Below, piece by piece: positions 1-13,900 of a stretch of DNA of 64,000 nucleotides. A model generated the notes under the pieces. The model was not told where the DNA came from. It did not search any database and saw nothing but the letters and a program-made list of their open reading frames with translations. The first letter of the stretch is position 1. Every line of letters begins with the position of its first letter. This stretch comes from Gavia stellata. Lineage: Eukaryota; Chordata; Aves; Gaviiformes; Gaviidae. The position numbers and the translations under genes are program-made. The stretch covers positions 15,823,930 to 15,887,929 of the forward strand of contig NC_082595.1 of NCBI RefSeq assembly GCF_030936135.1, written 5' to 3'.

Positions 1-359
1 GGCAATCATTTAAAAGTACTTTTCACCATTTCAAGTCAAATGATTTCATGATTTCCAGATGCCACTTTTTTGAGAGCTGACTTGGTATAAGGAGAGACAG
101 GTTATCTGTGTATAAAACCCATGTAACGGCTAGTTACTAAATGCATCTGATACAAAATCCGTTTTGGAACCTATTGTTTATATTAGGTTGCATTAGAAAC
201 GGGCTTTACTCTGCTCAAAATGCCTCCCTGCTCTGAGTGGAGTACAGGACCTTCTGGGTGAAAAATCAGCTGTTCTGATGTGAATATCCTAAGGATATGG
301 GTAACAGCAAGCAAAGTATTTTCAGCCACGACTCCGGTTTCCCGGTGAAATGTGGAGGC
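1..359. other. No gene seen
   Basis: Ordinary AT-rich single-copy-looking DNA leading into the first CpG island. Short open frames here have no recognisable similarity or splice structure. I see no repeat family in it. Confidence 0.5.
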
Positions 360-960
360 CCGTTTTTCCTCATCTCGGGGGCTGGGGGCGGTCGTTGGAC
401 GAGGGCCCCGGGCTGGGGGCTGGGGGGCAGAGCCGGGGCATCTCACACGTGCAGGCACGACACCGAAAGCAGACGGGGAAGGCGGAAGGTGCCGGCAGCC
501 GGAACGAAAGAGGGGGGCAGCCAGCGGCACACAGAGCCTGATTTGATCGCGCGGGCTGCCTGCGCCCGCAGCCCCGGCCGGCCGCCCCCGAGGCGCCGCC
601 GGCGGCGGGGGGGAGCGGGCGCTGCGAGGAGGCCCGGCCCGGCCGACGTGACCCGCGCGGCGCCGCGGGCGGCCCCGCTACGTGCAGCCGCGGCCGCCGC
701 TTCCTGGGGCCGCCGCACCGCCCCCCGGCCTACGTGAGCGCCGGCAGCCGCCCGGGCTGCGCCGCCGCGGGGGAGCTGTTAGCCGCCCCGAGGGGCCCAG
801 GCCGCAAGGCGCCCTCCTCCCCGCCGGGTGCCTTCGCCTCGCTTCCCGGGGCTGCCGGCAGGGAACGAGGAGCGGAGGGATGAACGACACCGGCCGCGTG
901 TGAGCGCGGTGGCGTGGGGCCGGTCCCAGGCAATCGTTAGCGGCCCTGGCAAAAGCAGTC
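360..960. promoter_or_regulatory. CpG island, probable promoter of unknown transcript
   Basis: GC content rises sharply from about position 355, with dense CpG from about 545 to 900 including CGCCGCGG-type runs and several GC-box-like stretches. Within it are a CACGTG E-box at 446-451 and ACGTG cores at 646-650, 680-684 and 732-736. Such islands in birds usually mark promoters. The neighbouring gene on this side in related genomes is EPAS1 (my recollection of synteny), but no EPAS1 coding exon is visible. Open frames across the island on both strands (for example 297-737 plus and 678-1100 minus) are explained by the scarcity of stops in GC-rich DNA. Direction of transcription cannot be decided from sequence alone. 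Confidence 0.65.
403..427 (+). other. G-quadruplex motif
   Basis: Four G-runs of 3, 3, 5 and 6 bases are separated by loops of 4, 2 and 2 bases, which fits the canonical G3+N1-7 pattern. Two more G-runs lie just upstream (about 377-388). The motif sits at the edge of the CpG island. Confidence 0.6.
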
Positions 961-3900
961 GGACCCCGCAGACGAAATCTGCCCGTGGTGCACAGCTGGG
1001 ATGTGCTCTCCGTACGCAAGGAGGTGGGCATCACGCAGGAAGAAATGATGGCCTGCGGAGACTGAGATAATAGAAATAGGATGAGACCAAGTCCATACAT
1101 TTAGGGATGAATAATCACAGTTTATGCTATAAACTGGGGCATCGTCAGTTTGGAAGTGACCGAGAAGGAAGGATCCAGGCTATGAGCTGCCACTGATGCA
1201 GCTGTGAAAAAAGGAAACGTGATCCTAGGTATTTCCAGTATGAAATGCCACAGTAAAAGTGCATTCAGGAGACCATAGCTGAGATGCTACATGCAGTTCT
1301 GGTTGTCACGGGATTCTGGTCACTCATGTTCAAATACAGGTGAACTGGGACTAGCATACCTGCTGAGGAGATAAAGAGAATGGACAACTTGTAAACCTTT
1401 GCAAAACAAAGACTGAGAGCAGATACAATCACTTTGCATAAATACCTTGGGTGACTTAAGCCTGAGAAGGGACAAGAACTATGTAAGCTAAAGGTGAAGT
1501 GTTTGCACAAGAGCAATCAAGGTGTAAATGGGTCGCAAATATGTTTCGGTTGGAAATCAGGAGATTATTTTTTTTCCTGTAGAGAGTGATAGCCTGCAAC
1601 AGCCTTTCTATGGAAGGGGGCGGGGGGGAAGAATACTGATACTTAGCTATCTAGAGCTGTCAGTTCATGACAGAAATTATATATATATTTGCAGTATCAG
1701 GGGAACTGGACTTGAGCAGGGTGTCCTTCCCAATCTTCTTTTCTTAAATGGGTCAGGAGTGTCTAGATACCACAGTGATAAATCATGCAAATAAGTAAAT
1801 GCATAAATAGTAATGACATTTCTAATGTACTTATCCAGGGATCTCCAACGGCTATGCAAACGTGAATGTCAGATACATGTCCATCCCTCAGGAAAAAGCT
1901 AGGCAGGTATTATTAGCTTCACATTGAGCTGGGAAGACTGAAGTACAGAGAGTTGGAGTATCTGACATGAGTCCATTCCAAAGGTTTTATTTTCAGTGAC
2001 CACAAAGCTCTCTTGGGCTGAACTAGCAGTACGAAGAAGCTCTGGATTGCAAACTCCCATGTAGAAAGCTTTCCTAGAGCAACAAGTAAGAGATCTACAC
2101 CTATCTGCTTTAAGAACCAACCGTCCGCTGCTTAAGACTGGATGAGGGCCCAGTCAAAGTTCTTTGGGAGTGGCCTATGTTGTACTGTAATACAGTATTC
2201 TTTATATCCTGGGGATAATAGAAAATAATCAGGAACAGCTATGTCAATTAGAGCAGCCTTGAAGTGGCTCTATATTTCAGTTGAGGACATCACAGTAATG
2301 GAAGAGTTCTCCCTCTGAGTGAAAGAACAGCGTGACTGAAAAACAGGCCATGTGAGTAAGTGGCAGAACTGAAAGAAAACCACAATAACCCTAAATTCTC
2401 TTCTAACCACAGTGAATGCAAGTCTTCATTTACATTTAACCAGCAGCAAAAATGAAAAAGTCTCTATTACTTTGCATCAGCCCACATTCACTGGCCCATG
2501 CTTCCCAGATACTTGTCCATGCTCTCAGCACAAGCCTGTAAATATAGGCAGTCTAGTGAAAAAGCAGACACGACACTTTGCTAATCTTGGTCCAGAAGAA
2601 AAACCTGGCAAAACTCAGTGACAGGCTTTTAAGAATTTATCAAAGGAAAAGTGTTGGTCTACCTCTGTAGGTACATACCTCATAACAAAGGTCAGCTCTC
2701 AGAATGCTCGTCTGCAGTAAGGAAAAAGATGAAGTCTGTCCCTGCTCTCAGGTGATCCTTTCTGTTCCACACCCCAGCCCTGTGGTCTCAGGCAAAGCTA
2801 AGACACTTACAAATCTTCTCACCTAGAAACCATCACTCTCGCATTATATTCGAGTTCTGGGTTGAAAACATTTGTATACAGCAAATAATACGTCTGTCTA
2901 TAATGGGTTCTCTGTTGTCTTCAGTTTTCCCCCGCAGGTTATTTTTCCGTTCCTTAAATACCCAGCTTCTTCCCTTAAGCATTAGAAGAGCCCAGCAGAG
3001 CCCTAGCACCTTAACTTTCTAGCACTTCGATACCTGCAGCACTCCACTTAGTGGTAAGCTGAACCAGACCTTCTATGATGCTGGATAAACCTTGGGAGTT
3101 TATCCCAGTTCTTTCATTGATTTGCCACAGGGTTTGTACAAGTGAGTTCCCTTGTGCCAGTCTTCCCCACTGGGAAAGTAATAGTTCCGTTTAGTCTCAT
3201 GATGTATGAGTGCATCTTGAGTCACGAAAGGCTGTCAATCTACTGGAAAGAAAAGAATTCCCATGGAATGGCATCTGTTTACATGCAGTTTTGTTACAGG
3301 TGAGTTATTGGACAGCTTCACCTTATAATTTTTGATACTATCTATTTATGTTTTTACAAACAAATCTCCACACTTCAATCCTTTACCTGAGAAAAGAAAT
3401 GGAAGAAATGAAAAAAAAATGGCTTTAAGCAACCTGTTTTCTACAGCAGACATCAATGTGGCTTTTCTTTGTTACCATTTTTCCTTTCTGTGAGGTGTTC
3501 ATCATGTTGACACAGCACATATGGCAGAAAAAATTCTGGGCTGGACTCTGTACCACTGATGTTGAGTCATTTACACCATTGCTAGCATCCATCAAGTGAA
3601 ATGGTTGTGTAAACCTCCTCCATGGACCTTTATAAATGATGCCAAATGCAAAGCACTGGAGCATCATATATTGTGTACTTTCTCACATATTCTAGGCTTC
3701 ACATTTTGGCGCATACAGTATAATTTCCCTATATTTCCAGGCAGTAGTCATGTTTGTATTTAGGCCTGCATCAAACAATTCTATAAGCTCATGTGAGGCT
3801 AAAGTTTGTCTTAAATAACTGAGAATGACAGATAGGAAAATCTATTTATTTGGAATTTATGAATGCTGGATAAGGTTAGAACATTGCTGTATCATGGAAA

Positions 3901-6086
3901 GGTTAAGGTTATAGTGAATCAGCCATTTCCTACCACAGCTGGTATCATATAACTCCCTGAAAAGGGAAAAAAATCCAAGTGAGTCACTGACATTAACAGT
4001 CTTCCATTTAAACAGCACGGTCTTAGAAGAAATGTATAGCTGCCCTTGCCCCCAGTGGTCTGTAAGAGCTGGGGGTGTGTCATGGAAAAATCCCAGCAAA
4101 AAAGAAGGAACAAAGAGCAGGAAGTGGCTTTTGAAAACACGGATGTTAAGAGTTCAGGGGACTCAAAGGAGCACACTTTGACCAAGGGAAGTCTTTTGAC
4201 AATTGTATTGAGAGAAGGAAAAGGTAACTTGTTCTGGGAGAATAAGACAACGTTTGGAGTGTACACAGAAGGTCTGTGGCAGACTCCCTCTTGGGAGGGA
4301 AAGGGGCAGGAGAGAAAAATATGAAGCAATACAGATTCTCCATGTCACAAAGGAAGTAGGAGTGCGAAAAAGATGGGGCATAGGAATACAGCTCTTAGGG
4401 AGAGATGCAAGAACTCTGAATGTCTGCAGTGAAATCTTTCCACAGAAACTAAAAGGCATGTGTCTCACTCATCAGTAGAATTGGGTTTTTACCCAAGAAA
4501 TCTGAAAAGTTTTGGTTTGCTGCTGTTGTAGTTTCAGGAGCTTGCTTTCTTCTCCCTTCCAGCTTCCCATATGTTCAGTCTCACTGTATTAAGATGACTG
4601 TTCTAAATTACCTAGTCTCAGCCAACAGCCCCACTTGCAAAGTGCTCTCTGAGCAGTGTAACAGTAGGATAAGATACAGTCAACACCACGTGTCTGTGAA
4701 TAACCACCTACTCTCTCTGCATTTCCTTACAGAAAGCAGAGTAAGTGCTGGGCTGTGATAGGAACCCAGACAGCAAGGTAAAATGATAATAGGGAAAGGA
4801 GCTTCTTCACATCAATCTCTTTCAGCTGATGATTTCCTGGTGTGATGAGTGTGAACTGAAGCAAAACAGAGGACAGTTTAGGAGACTGTTTCTTCAGTGT
4901 TGCCATGGGGCTGGAATGACCATAGCTACACCCTCTAGCAGCGGCAGCTTCAGTTTTATCTTCAGCTTGTGAGGAAAACTGAGCCACAGTGCAGCCAGTA
5001 CAAGTGACTGGGGAATGCAACTTCGCTTGCAGAGAGCAAGCAGAGGAGGCAGATGGCCCTGCTCTGGCTCTCCTGGGCAAGCTTCAGCCCCGGTGAAGAC
5101 TCACCAAGCATCATCTCAGGTTTTCAGTGCCGATATACTGGGGACTGGCAGGCACCTCAGTGCCCTGTTCTCTGACAAGTGGCAATGGGAAGGAAGGAGA
5201 GGCATCACCTGAAAGAGTGGTTAGCTACTCAGTTTTTATGGCCTAGCAGGACTGTACCCTCTGTCAGTGGTCAGAGGGATCAAAGCAGCTCAAAGCTTTA
5301 GGGGAAAGTTAGTATCAGAGACTCATACGAATGTCTTGGGTGGGGGTGGGGCGGTGGGGAACCCAAAACAACAGAAACAACAAAACAGTGGTGCAGCTGC
5401 ACTTGGTTTTTCATTGTCTCCAGACTGGGCATTAGATTTTAAGAGAAACCATGGGAACTGAGCCACCAAATAAAATTGCTTATAAATGTAAAGTACCTTT
5501 AATCACAGGTGCAAATTGTGCTTTTTAACTGTTCAGAGAGCACAGTTTAGGTTGTATTGATGTCTACGCATTTCTTGTGTAAAAGCAATAAGGTCCCTAG
5601 GTGTCTGAATAAATAAGGCGTATTTGCCAATAACGACAGACACAAAAACTGAAGCCACAGGTTCTAAATGATCACATAATGTTAAACCATGATTTAAAAT
5701 AGGCAATAGCTATTTTTTAAGGACCCTGTCTCTTGGTGACATTAGTCAGTCCTGAGCCATTGACTCATTCAGACTCTCTATCTAAACAGAGAGAAGCTTA
5801 GGTGCTTTCTCTTTTCAGCTATGAAATGTAAACATTTTTATGAAGGCAAAAATTGTGGTTAACATGCTATATGCTTGAAAATACCTTAAAGGTCTCATGA
5901 CTTACCTGAAAGTAGCTGACAAGAAGCACAGGAAAACAGGAGCTCATCAAAAGACATTAAATACCTATCTGTATACCAAAGGTATGTTTCTTTATACAGG
6001 TTATTCAGCCATGAGGTCTCAGAAGACAAAGCCAAGTAATGCCTCTTCACAAATCAGCAGAAAGCCTGTAGTCTAGTAACAGGGAC

Positions 6087-6157
6087 CTCATCTAAGAGAT
6101 GAGAAAACAGCCTGATTTAGAGAAGGGACAAGTCGTGTCTTCCATCTCTTAGATGAG
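6087..6157. repeat. 15-bp perfect inverted repeat
   Basis: The arm at 6087-6101 is the exact reverse complement of the arm at 6143-6157, with 41 bp between them. Allowing a one-base bulge, the stem extends by GGAC (6083-6086) pairing with GTCC (6159-6162). It could be a hairpin in a transcript or the remains of a small inverted-repeat element. No target-site duplication was recognised. Confidence 0.6.
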
Positions 6158-7094
6158 TGTCCTAATCCATAGGGAATAGGTGATTCTAGGATGGGAGCTT
6201 CTGCTGCTGGAGCCAATTCTATTTTGAATCAAAAAGTAAATATGGCAGTGAGAAGGACAGCAAGAATCTGGCCTTACAGCTAGCTGATGAGAGTGGTCTT
6301 CAAGGGTGTCTGAGACTCATGTTTGAACCTCTGGCCTTCCGGATTTAGGATGTAATCTTGAACAATTCTCTCTCATAAGCCAGGTGAGGTAACTTCAGTT
6401 ACCATGCTTAGACTTACCAGATCGATCTGGAACATATTTGTTCTGTCCTGTTAATATTGCAATGGGGAACTCGGTTCATCTGCACCTGCATCATCTTTAG
6501 TGGTCTGTTTTCCCTCTGACCTAGTTACAGACCTAAAACTTTAATTGTCTAGGTCAAGCTCAGATGTTTGGAAAGTCTAAGCATGCTGATCCGAAAAAAA
6601 AGAAATCTTTGCTTTTTGGAAGGCTCATGGTTTCATCTGATATGAAATGGAGAATCTTCAAAAATTTTAATGGCATGGGAAAATTATTTCTTTACAGTTG
6701 TAGTGCTGTTGTAGAGAACTGTAATAGAAATGCTAAGGGAATGGTATGAATGGGAATTGTCTGGGTGTGGAAGTACTGGAAGGAACACAAGGTTGGAAAA
6801 GGACTATAGGAATGGCCTGTGTTGATGGCACCTAGATTAGCAAGTCATCAGGGCCCTGGCACACATGCATGTGCAACTTCTCAGAACACCCATGTTGAGA
6901 GACAAAGGACAGTAAATCCTGATTATTCACAGAGGTGGGACAGGATGGACAGACTGATCACTGTCAGTTCCAAAAGAATACAAAAAGGCATATGCAAAAC
7001 CAGCACATGGTCACCAACTTGCAAAGCACACAGATGTGAGGAGGACTCAGTAGCTGATGCCCTTGTCCTCTGTATCATTGCAAGGAATCCTGGC

Positions 7095-7235
7095 CAGACT
7101 GCCTGAATACATGTGTTTTGGTGCCTGTCTGCTGGACAGACTGCTTGAACACTTGCACAAACAGCAGCAGTGCCTGACTGCTCAGCAGGTTGCTTGGATG
7201 CACACATCCTGGTGCTTGTACATGGCTGTGAGAGT
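7095..7235. repeat. Degenerate short tandem copies
   Basis: Phrases of the form CAGACTGCCTGAATAC recur as CAGACTGCTTGAACAC (from 7137) and CAGGTTGCTTGGATGC (from 7186), with a GTGCCTG motif between copies. Spacing is 42 then 49 bp, so this is an irregular, decayed minisatellite-like block. Confidence 0.35.
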
Positions 7236-7948
7236 GCATGTGTGAATGAATGACATCTGTTTTGTTTCAGGTTTTGATTTTACAATAAAATCACCTTCCC
7301 CTCCTATAGGGTCTGGCATTGAGATTTGCTACACTGTTAATACAGTGTTGCAAAATTTCCTACACTGAGTATGTCTGAAAATTTAGACCATGTGGCTTTA
7401 TGTTCTTAAGTGACCTCCAGAATTTAATTTTTGTGTGTTTGTTTGAGTTCACAAAGTGATTTATATTTAAATAGTTTAAAAGGGAAAGTTAGATCATTAG
7501 TTTAATTTACAGCCACTGGTTTAGACAACTCTTAAGCAATTCCCATGGATGATACTGAGTACTGTAGCCATCCAATCAGATAATAAGAATGAATGCAAAT
7601 TGAGTCATTGAGAGTGTGTGGTTTTAATAAAGCAGAGAAAGATCTGTGGCCACCAAGATGCTGCAGAATACAGTTTGCTGAGCGAATAGAGAGACTTGCT
7701 GACTACAAAACAAAATTGAGGGGTGCTGTGCGCATCATTGTGGCTTAAATTAATGACAGAGACTCTCTTACTCAAACATGGATCATCACTGTGGGTTTTT
7801 CATTGTGGACATCAGAGTGAGTGTTGAAGGCAATGCCTACCAAATGAAAAAACAGATCTGTGATTTTTATTAGCATCGCATAGGAGATCTATATATTAGC
7901 AGGAAAACAGAGCCTGATGTCACTCTAGGATAAAAAGGGATAAAGTTT

Positions 7949-7983
7949 TATATATATATGTGTGTGTGTATATATATACACAC
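7949..7983. repeat. TA/TG/TA/CA compound microsatellite
   Basis: A run of alternating purine-pyrimidine bases of the form (TA)n(TG)n(TA)n(CA)n, largely self-complementary. It is likely to be length-polymorphic. Confidence 0.85.
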
Positions 7984-10900
7984 CCATATGTATAGACATC
8001 AACAAATATGGCTTTTACTCATTGGAGTTATGAAGATGGCAGTAAGCATAATCATGACTCAGCACATACCTCTCAGTCTGTGTTTGAAAGGATATTAGCA
8101 GGGCAATGAGTAACTGATTAATTTGAACAATCTAGAATCTATGGTCTTTTTAAGCCTTCATAAAATATGGTTGGTTATTACACTATAGCCTTCTTCTGAC
8201 CTTAAAATGAGGTTTATAAAGAGAACTGACATACATCATCTCAACCTTTCTATTTACCCCGTCATAACTGCTGGATGTCAGATTTGTTAAGGTGAGTAGT
8301 AGACAGGCCTCAGCTGAGCTTGAATTTTGCTTCTTCCACTGGCTCCTTTACTTGTCCACAGACAAGTCATCTAAGCCAAAGTTTCAAAATCATCAGCCTA
8401 ACACTAGTATTGCACTGTCATTAGTGCTCAGATACCCCTTTGTGACATTTGGTGCAAAATCACAAGCTCAAATTCAGCTTTGCCTAAGCAGAGCTCTGAT
8501 GCTCACAGACAGCTCATTCTTGTGCTGTGGGAGAACTTGGTGGTATTATTCAACAGCATGCTGTTGTATCAGAGACTGTACGTATAAGGCAGAGAACTTG
8601 TATCAGGATAAAGATCAGAAAATCTAAAATCAGCCATCACCATTAAAGTAATTATTTTGCTGAGACTCTTTTATCAGATGCCACTGTTAATGGCACCCCT
8701 ACCTGGATGGCAAGACATAACACCTTCCCAGGAGAAACATATTCTTCCAGGCAACTTCAAAAGTCTGGGGTCTAATCTATGCCTCAGATGCTGCTGCCCT
8801 GCATCACTGCTCTTAAACCAGACCAAAATGGCTCAGCACCTCCTGTTGCTTTAGAACAGCAAACCCAAACCTTGTGTGGAGTCCAGAGGTGGTATTTTTT
8901 TCTGCAGTTGCCTCACAGCAGCAGCCAATGGTGAACACTGGCTGCAGTGTAAGAAAGCTAACAGGCATGGCTCTGAGGCTTCACTCTTTAAAGTACCACG
9001 GGCTCCTTCTATAAACCCTCATCAAGTCATTTAAATGCAGTGTCCAAATCTGTTCATTTCTATACCAGGTCCTGATTCAAAGCTCATTTATCTCACAATA
9101 CAGTAAAATAGCAGGATGTTTTGGATTCACTACAATTTTTTTAAACAAAATATAAAGTCACTTTAACAATAGACTTTGTGCATGTGTGTGTGGGGGGGGA
9201 AATGTGTACATGGGCTAAAAACTTTAAGCTTTTGTATGCAAAATTTAAAATAAAATGTTCTTTCAGCAATGTTATTTCACATTTGTATTAACTTTCTGGC
9301 TTTCAGGAAACCTTTTTTTCCTATTTCCATTTCAAAAAGAAACTTGAATTAGAAAATATATTAAAAAAGAAAATGCAAAATAATTGGCATATTTCAATCA
9401 GCTCATCTAAGAACACTGAAGATTTCACTTGGGTATTTCCTGCCTTGAAATCTGTTCTGGCATCATCACGCAGAGATAAGTAATCATATGCCGAGAGTAC
9501 CCTCTGCTCTAAGGGCCCCTTTGGGCCGTGAAGAACTGGTTTAGGAGCTCCACATTGGCTTTTCTCCCAGCTCCAGCATACAGGAAAGATCAGGAGCACA
9601 GCTGGCAGGCGCTAAGCCCTGGGTAGTCTCTGCTTCACAGGACGTTAAAGAGGCACAGCACAAATTACCCTAGCCTTGGGGAGGCTTCGGTTCACAGTAA
9701 GAGTTGTTGCGGCCCCTGCAGGACTCCACGGTATGAATCCTAAGGTAACTTCAGATAATTTTGGTTCCCTGTTTGCAATCATTCCACTCCTGCCTGAAGT
9801 GCCGGAACTGAGTAACTGAGCATAAGATCCGTTAAGTCCCTCTTCAGTACTAGGTTATAGAAGTCAAATTTCTTGAATTTTTTTTCACTATGAAATCAAA
9901 AACAGTATGGCTGTCTCTTAAAGATTTTATTGTAAATCAGAGCCACTAGTCATGTGATTACACAATTACACAATAAACACTTTATTTTCAATTTTCTGGC
10001 TCTCGTTATTATGAAAACTCTAGAACAAGACTTGAAGCCCAGAAACCAGATGACAATTTAAAGAGCTCTGAGGCTCTTATTTGCTTAAAAGAAGAATTCT
10101 CAAGAGTTTTAAGCCAATCATAATTTTGAAATCTGAGTCATGATTTTTGAATACTTGGGCTTAGCAAAGGTGGGGAAACTACTGATTTTGTAGCACTAAA
10201 AGTGTTGTGGGTGCAGTCCTGAATACAGTTTTGGTGCATACACTGTTCTTTGACAAGCACCCTGCACAAGGGAGAGGAAGAAGAAACAAATATTGTGCAG
10301 TGTTTTTTATGGCAGCTGCCCTTTTTTAAACTGAATTTTATGGAACATGTTATAACAATAGCACTTCTCACTGTAAAAGTTGCAACTGTTTCAGGGAGGC
10401 ACTAAGTCTGAAATGCTATCTTGAAAGTTTGTCAAAGTCTGTTCTTTTCTTTCAATTTAATAGATATTCTTTTCGGCTCAGTTTTTGTTTGGCTTCTTTC
10501 TTCTATCCTACTACCTTTGCAGCACTGTAGAGCCTCAGGATCATAATAGAGAGGAGATCACTTCTGTATGAAATAAGGTGGTTCAACAAATCTTGAGTCA
10601 TAGTTGACCCAAAATATGCATTTTCCCATCTGTGGGTACATTCACAAACTGCACATAACTTCTAAAACTTAGGCTCTTTATGTCAATTTGCTTCAAATTT
10701 TAGGGTAAGGGACATCTCTTGACTATCACTGACGTGCTCATTGGGCTGTGGTTTTTGACAAAGATGAAACTGTAGAAATTCTATTAAGTGTTGCCAAACA
10801 GACTGTTGCTACCAAAGGCACACATCGTGGTTAAAGCCACCGTTTTCTCTCTAGCTCTGTGTTATACTTAGAAACACAGGTTTGATTCTTTTCTTAGTAA

Positions 10901-13900
10901 TAACTGTTTGATCAGAAGGGCTTAAATAGTGACAATGCTGGATCGGAAGACTGGATAGTTTGGGACAATTTCAGCAGATGCTAAAGAGCCAAATGGTCAA
11001 ACACTGCAGTTAAGACATATATTTTTGGAGAGAAAACTTAGAGAACAAAGCCTGAAAGAGTGAATGCTCCATCTGCTTTCACACTTCTCTGTGACCATCA
11101 TAAAAATGCTATGCTGCAGAGACCATTTACACATGGAATAGCTAGTGTTGATAATTTTCGGTTTTTTGCCAGGCAACTGGATCAAATAATCAGTTAATAA
11201 TAAGCAGATGTAAATCTCACATGAGTATTGAACCAGAAATTCCTGAGGACTGGAAGTATAGCCTTAGAGATCAGTCACTTTCCATCTTACGCATAGATAT
11301 CCACTGGACATATCATCAGCTAATATGTCCCAAAAAATAGACACTCTTGGAACTGACAGAGTAACAGACTGTTTTTGATTTTCCTGTATTTTTTTTCTGT
11401 CAGGTACCTTTCAAATGTAGAGTTACCTACTACAATTTTAGCAAGGACAGAAATTTGGCTACTTTGTGGCTCTCAGTCATTGCCAGCCACTAATGTAAGA
11501 ATTAGATGAGGACAAACATCTTCTAGTAAAAACATTCTCCTTTCTGACAAGAATGTCATTTTCTCTAAACATGCTTTGTTTTGAATCCTTTTAAAGGTTT
11601 CCAATATTCCAAAAGGAAAAATCCTTGGATTGCAGAAAGAACAAATGAAAGTTTCCAAAAAAACCTTTGAAGAAATATGCATCTTTCTTTTCAAGAAAGT
11701 ATTTCCACCTCAATCTAAGAATAATTGCAACAGCTTTTGAAATTCCAGGATCATCTCCTTCCTCTCGTGACAAAGCATGGAGTAGGGAATAAGGGGGACC
11801 CCATCTCCCACACAGTTAATATTTCTTTTCCAGTGACTAAAGAATGCAGGGCTGAAGGCTACTGTGATAGCTAATAAAGGAGCTGATAATTACTTTGAGC
11901 ACCGCCTGGCTGAGGAACTCCTGGTCCTTGACAAAGAGCACTTACATAATCCTCTTGGTATCACCTCAGTTCTTTGTGGACCCTCGTCCTTGAGCTTTGG
12001 TCAACCCTTCAGCAACTTCAGCTGTTCTCTTCCTCACTGGTTGACTCCAGCAAAGTTCATCTGTGAGGCCTATAAAGCATGGACTTCATGTAATGAATAC
12101 ATCTGCCAGCACCAGTTTTTGGCGCTGAGCCTTGGCAGCCGCAAGCAAATTCAAGTCCCATTGTAGTGGCTGTGGCTCTGTTTAGCATTCACCCTGTTAC
12201 CCTGTATAGCATAGAAGGCAAAGCTTAGTCTGGTCAATTACACTCAAACAGAGCAGGATCAGTACCTCTGCACTTTCAGGGACACCAGGCAATACAAGTT
12301 GGTGGTTCATTTGATATACCGTGCATAGTACCTATAGGAAGTGACACTGCTGAAGTTATCACTACAGGAGCATTGTTCTGATGCATTACCATCATATATG
12401 TATATTTATAAACCAGAAACACAGAAGCTTTATCATTTACTGATACTTCTTTTTGGTCAAGCTTGACAATTGTATTAGGATCAGGGCCTAAGAATCTGTG
12501 TGTTTCCATCAGGGAGAAAGTCTGCTCACATACAAGTGAAGCCACCTGCCTTTTGTGAAATTCAAGTGCAAACTCCAGTTTGTAAGTTTTATAGTTGAAG
12601 TTATGCAAGTCGCTAACACAGCCTTGATGTGTCGCTCTGTGATATTTACCTTGCTCATCATGTTCTTTTAAGTCAGAAGGGGGAACGGTGCAAACAATGC
12701 TGCAAAAGGAAATAATGTGAGGAAAACTGTCTGGGTTTCTGAAGGAACCTGCTGCAGTGTTAGAGAAACACTGGGAGGATAATGACTTTTCTGTCCTTTG
12801 GTGTGATTAAGCACATAAACACTCTGGGTTTAAGGCCACATTGGTAACTCAGATGTTCTGGTATTTGAAGCTGTAGGACATATGTCAGTTTAAATCCAGA
12901 TAGCCAGGGATTAGTATCAAGGCTTATTTTAACACAGAAGCCACACAGGATTAAAGAAACTACTTGCTTTTCTTCTCATACAGAGAGGGTGAAAATAACT
13001 CCTGGAGAGCTCAAGATTTATGCATCATTTAAGTCCTGTTCTGATGCTGCTAAGTAGAGCATTGTGATGTCTCTCTGCATAAAGGTGACCTTAACCCAGC
13101 AGGAGTACCCCAAGGTGTTTATCTGGCCCCTCTCAAGACATGTAAGAGAACTGAAATTGTTCCTAAGGGCAGATTTATAGCACCAGCAAGAATCTGATTA
13201 AACTCCCCAAGAATTCTCCAAGGGTTTTTTGGCAAAACCCTCAATCCAAGTATTTTATTTAAATATTTTCTTGAACTCCAGTACTGTGTTTCATAAAAGG
13301 TATTTGTATTATTTAAATGTCTTCCACATGACTATTTATAAATCTTGCTTCTAGTCTAACCCTTTTAATCAAGTTCTCTTTATTTTAAATTAAACCTCTA
13401 CGTTGGGATTATACAGTTTATTGCTGATTTATATCCTAAATCACTGGCTTTCTACAGTCTTCCAGAATATAAACCAGACTGCAGGAGACTGGCATTCTGG
13501 AGTTTTTGCTGGAGCCTGCACACCAATGGATGTAGAGTAGTCTTCACTGGACACATGCAGGTTAAACTTCCAGTGAGATCAATAGCACTGTTCCCCTTTT
13601 GTTTTTAGTGAAATAAAATCTCTGTCTCAAAGAGTTTAAATTCAGCTATATCAATTATGATCCTCTAATCTGACTTCTTCCAAAGGACTGACCAAATAAA
13701 GTAACCTGGGAATTCCTATTTCAAGCCCATAGCTCTCCTTTGAAAAGTAGTCAAACTTCTAGGAAAGCATCGTCTCTTGTCATAGAGACCATGAACAACA
13801 GGGAATTCAGTGCACCCAACACACAACTATCCTTCACTGTTAAAAACATGCAGCTACAGCATGAACTGCAGCAAGACTTTCAGATACCCATAATAGGCTA

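Noticed and set aside
6780-6815. CR1 tail-like phrase (ACACAAGGTTGGAAAAGGACTATAGG)-type sequence
   Set aside because: Similar to the reverse complement of CR1 3' ends but too short and diverged to call.
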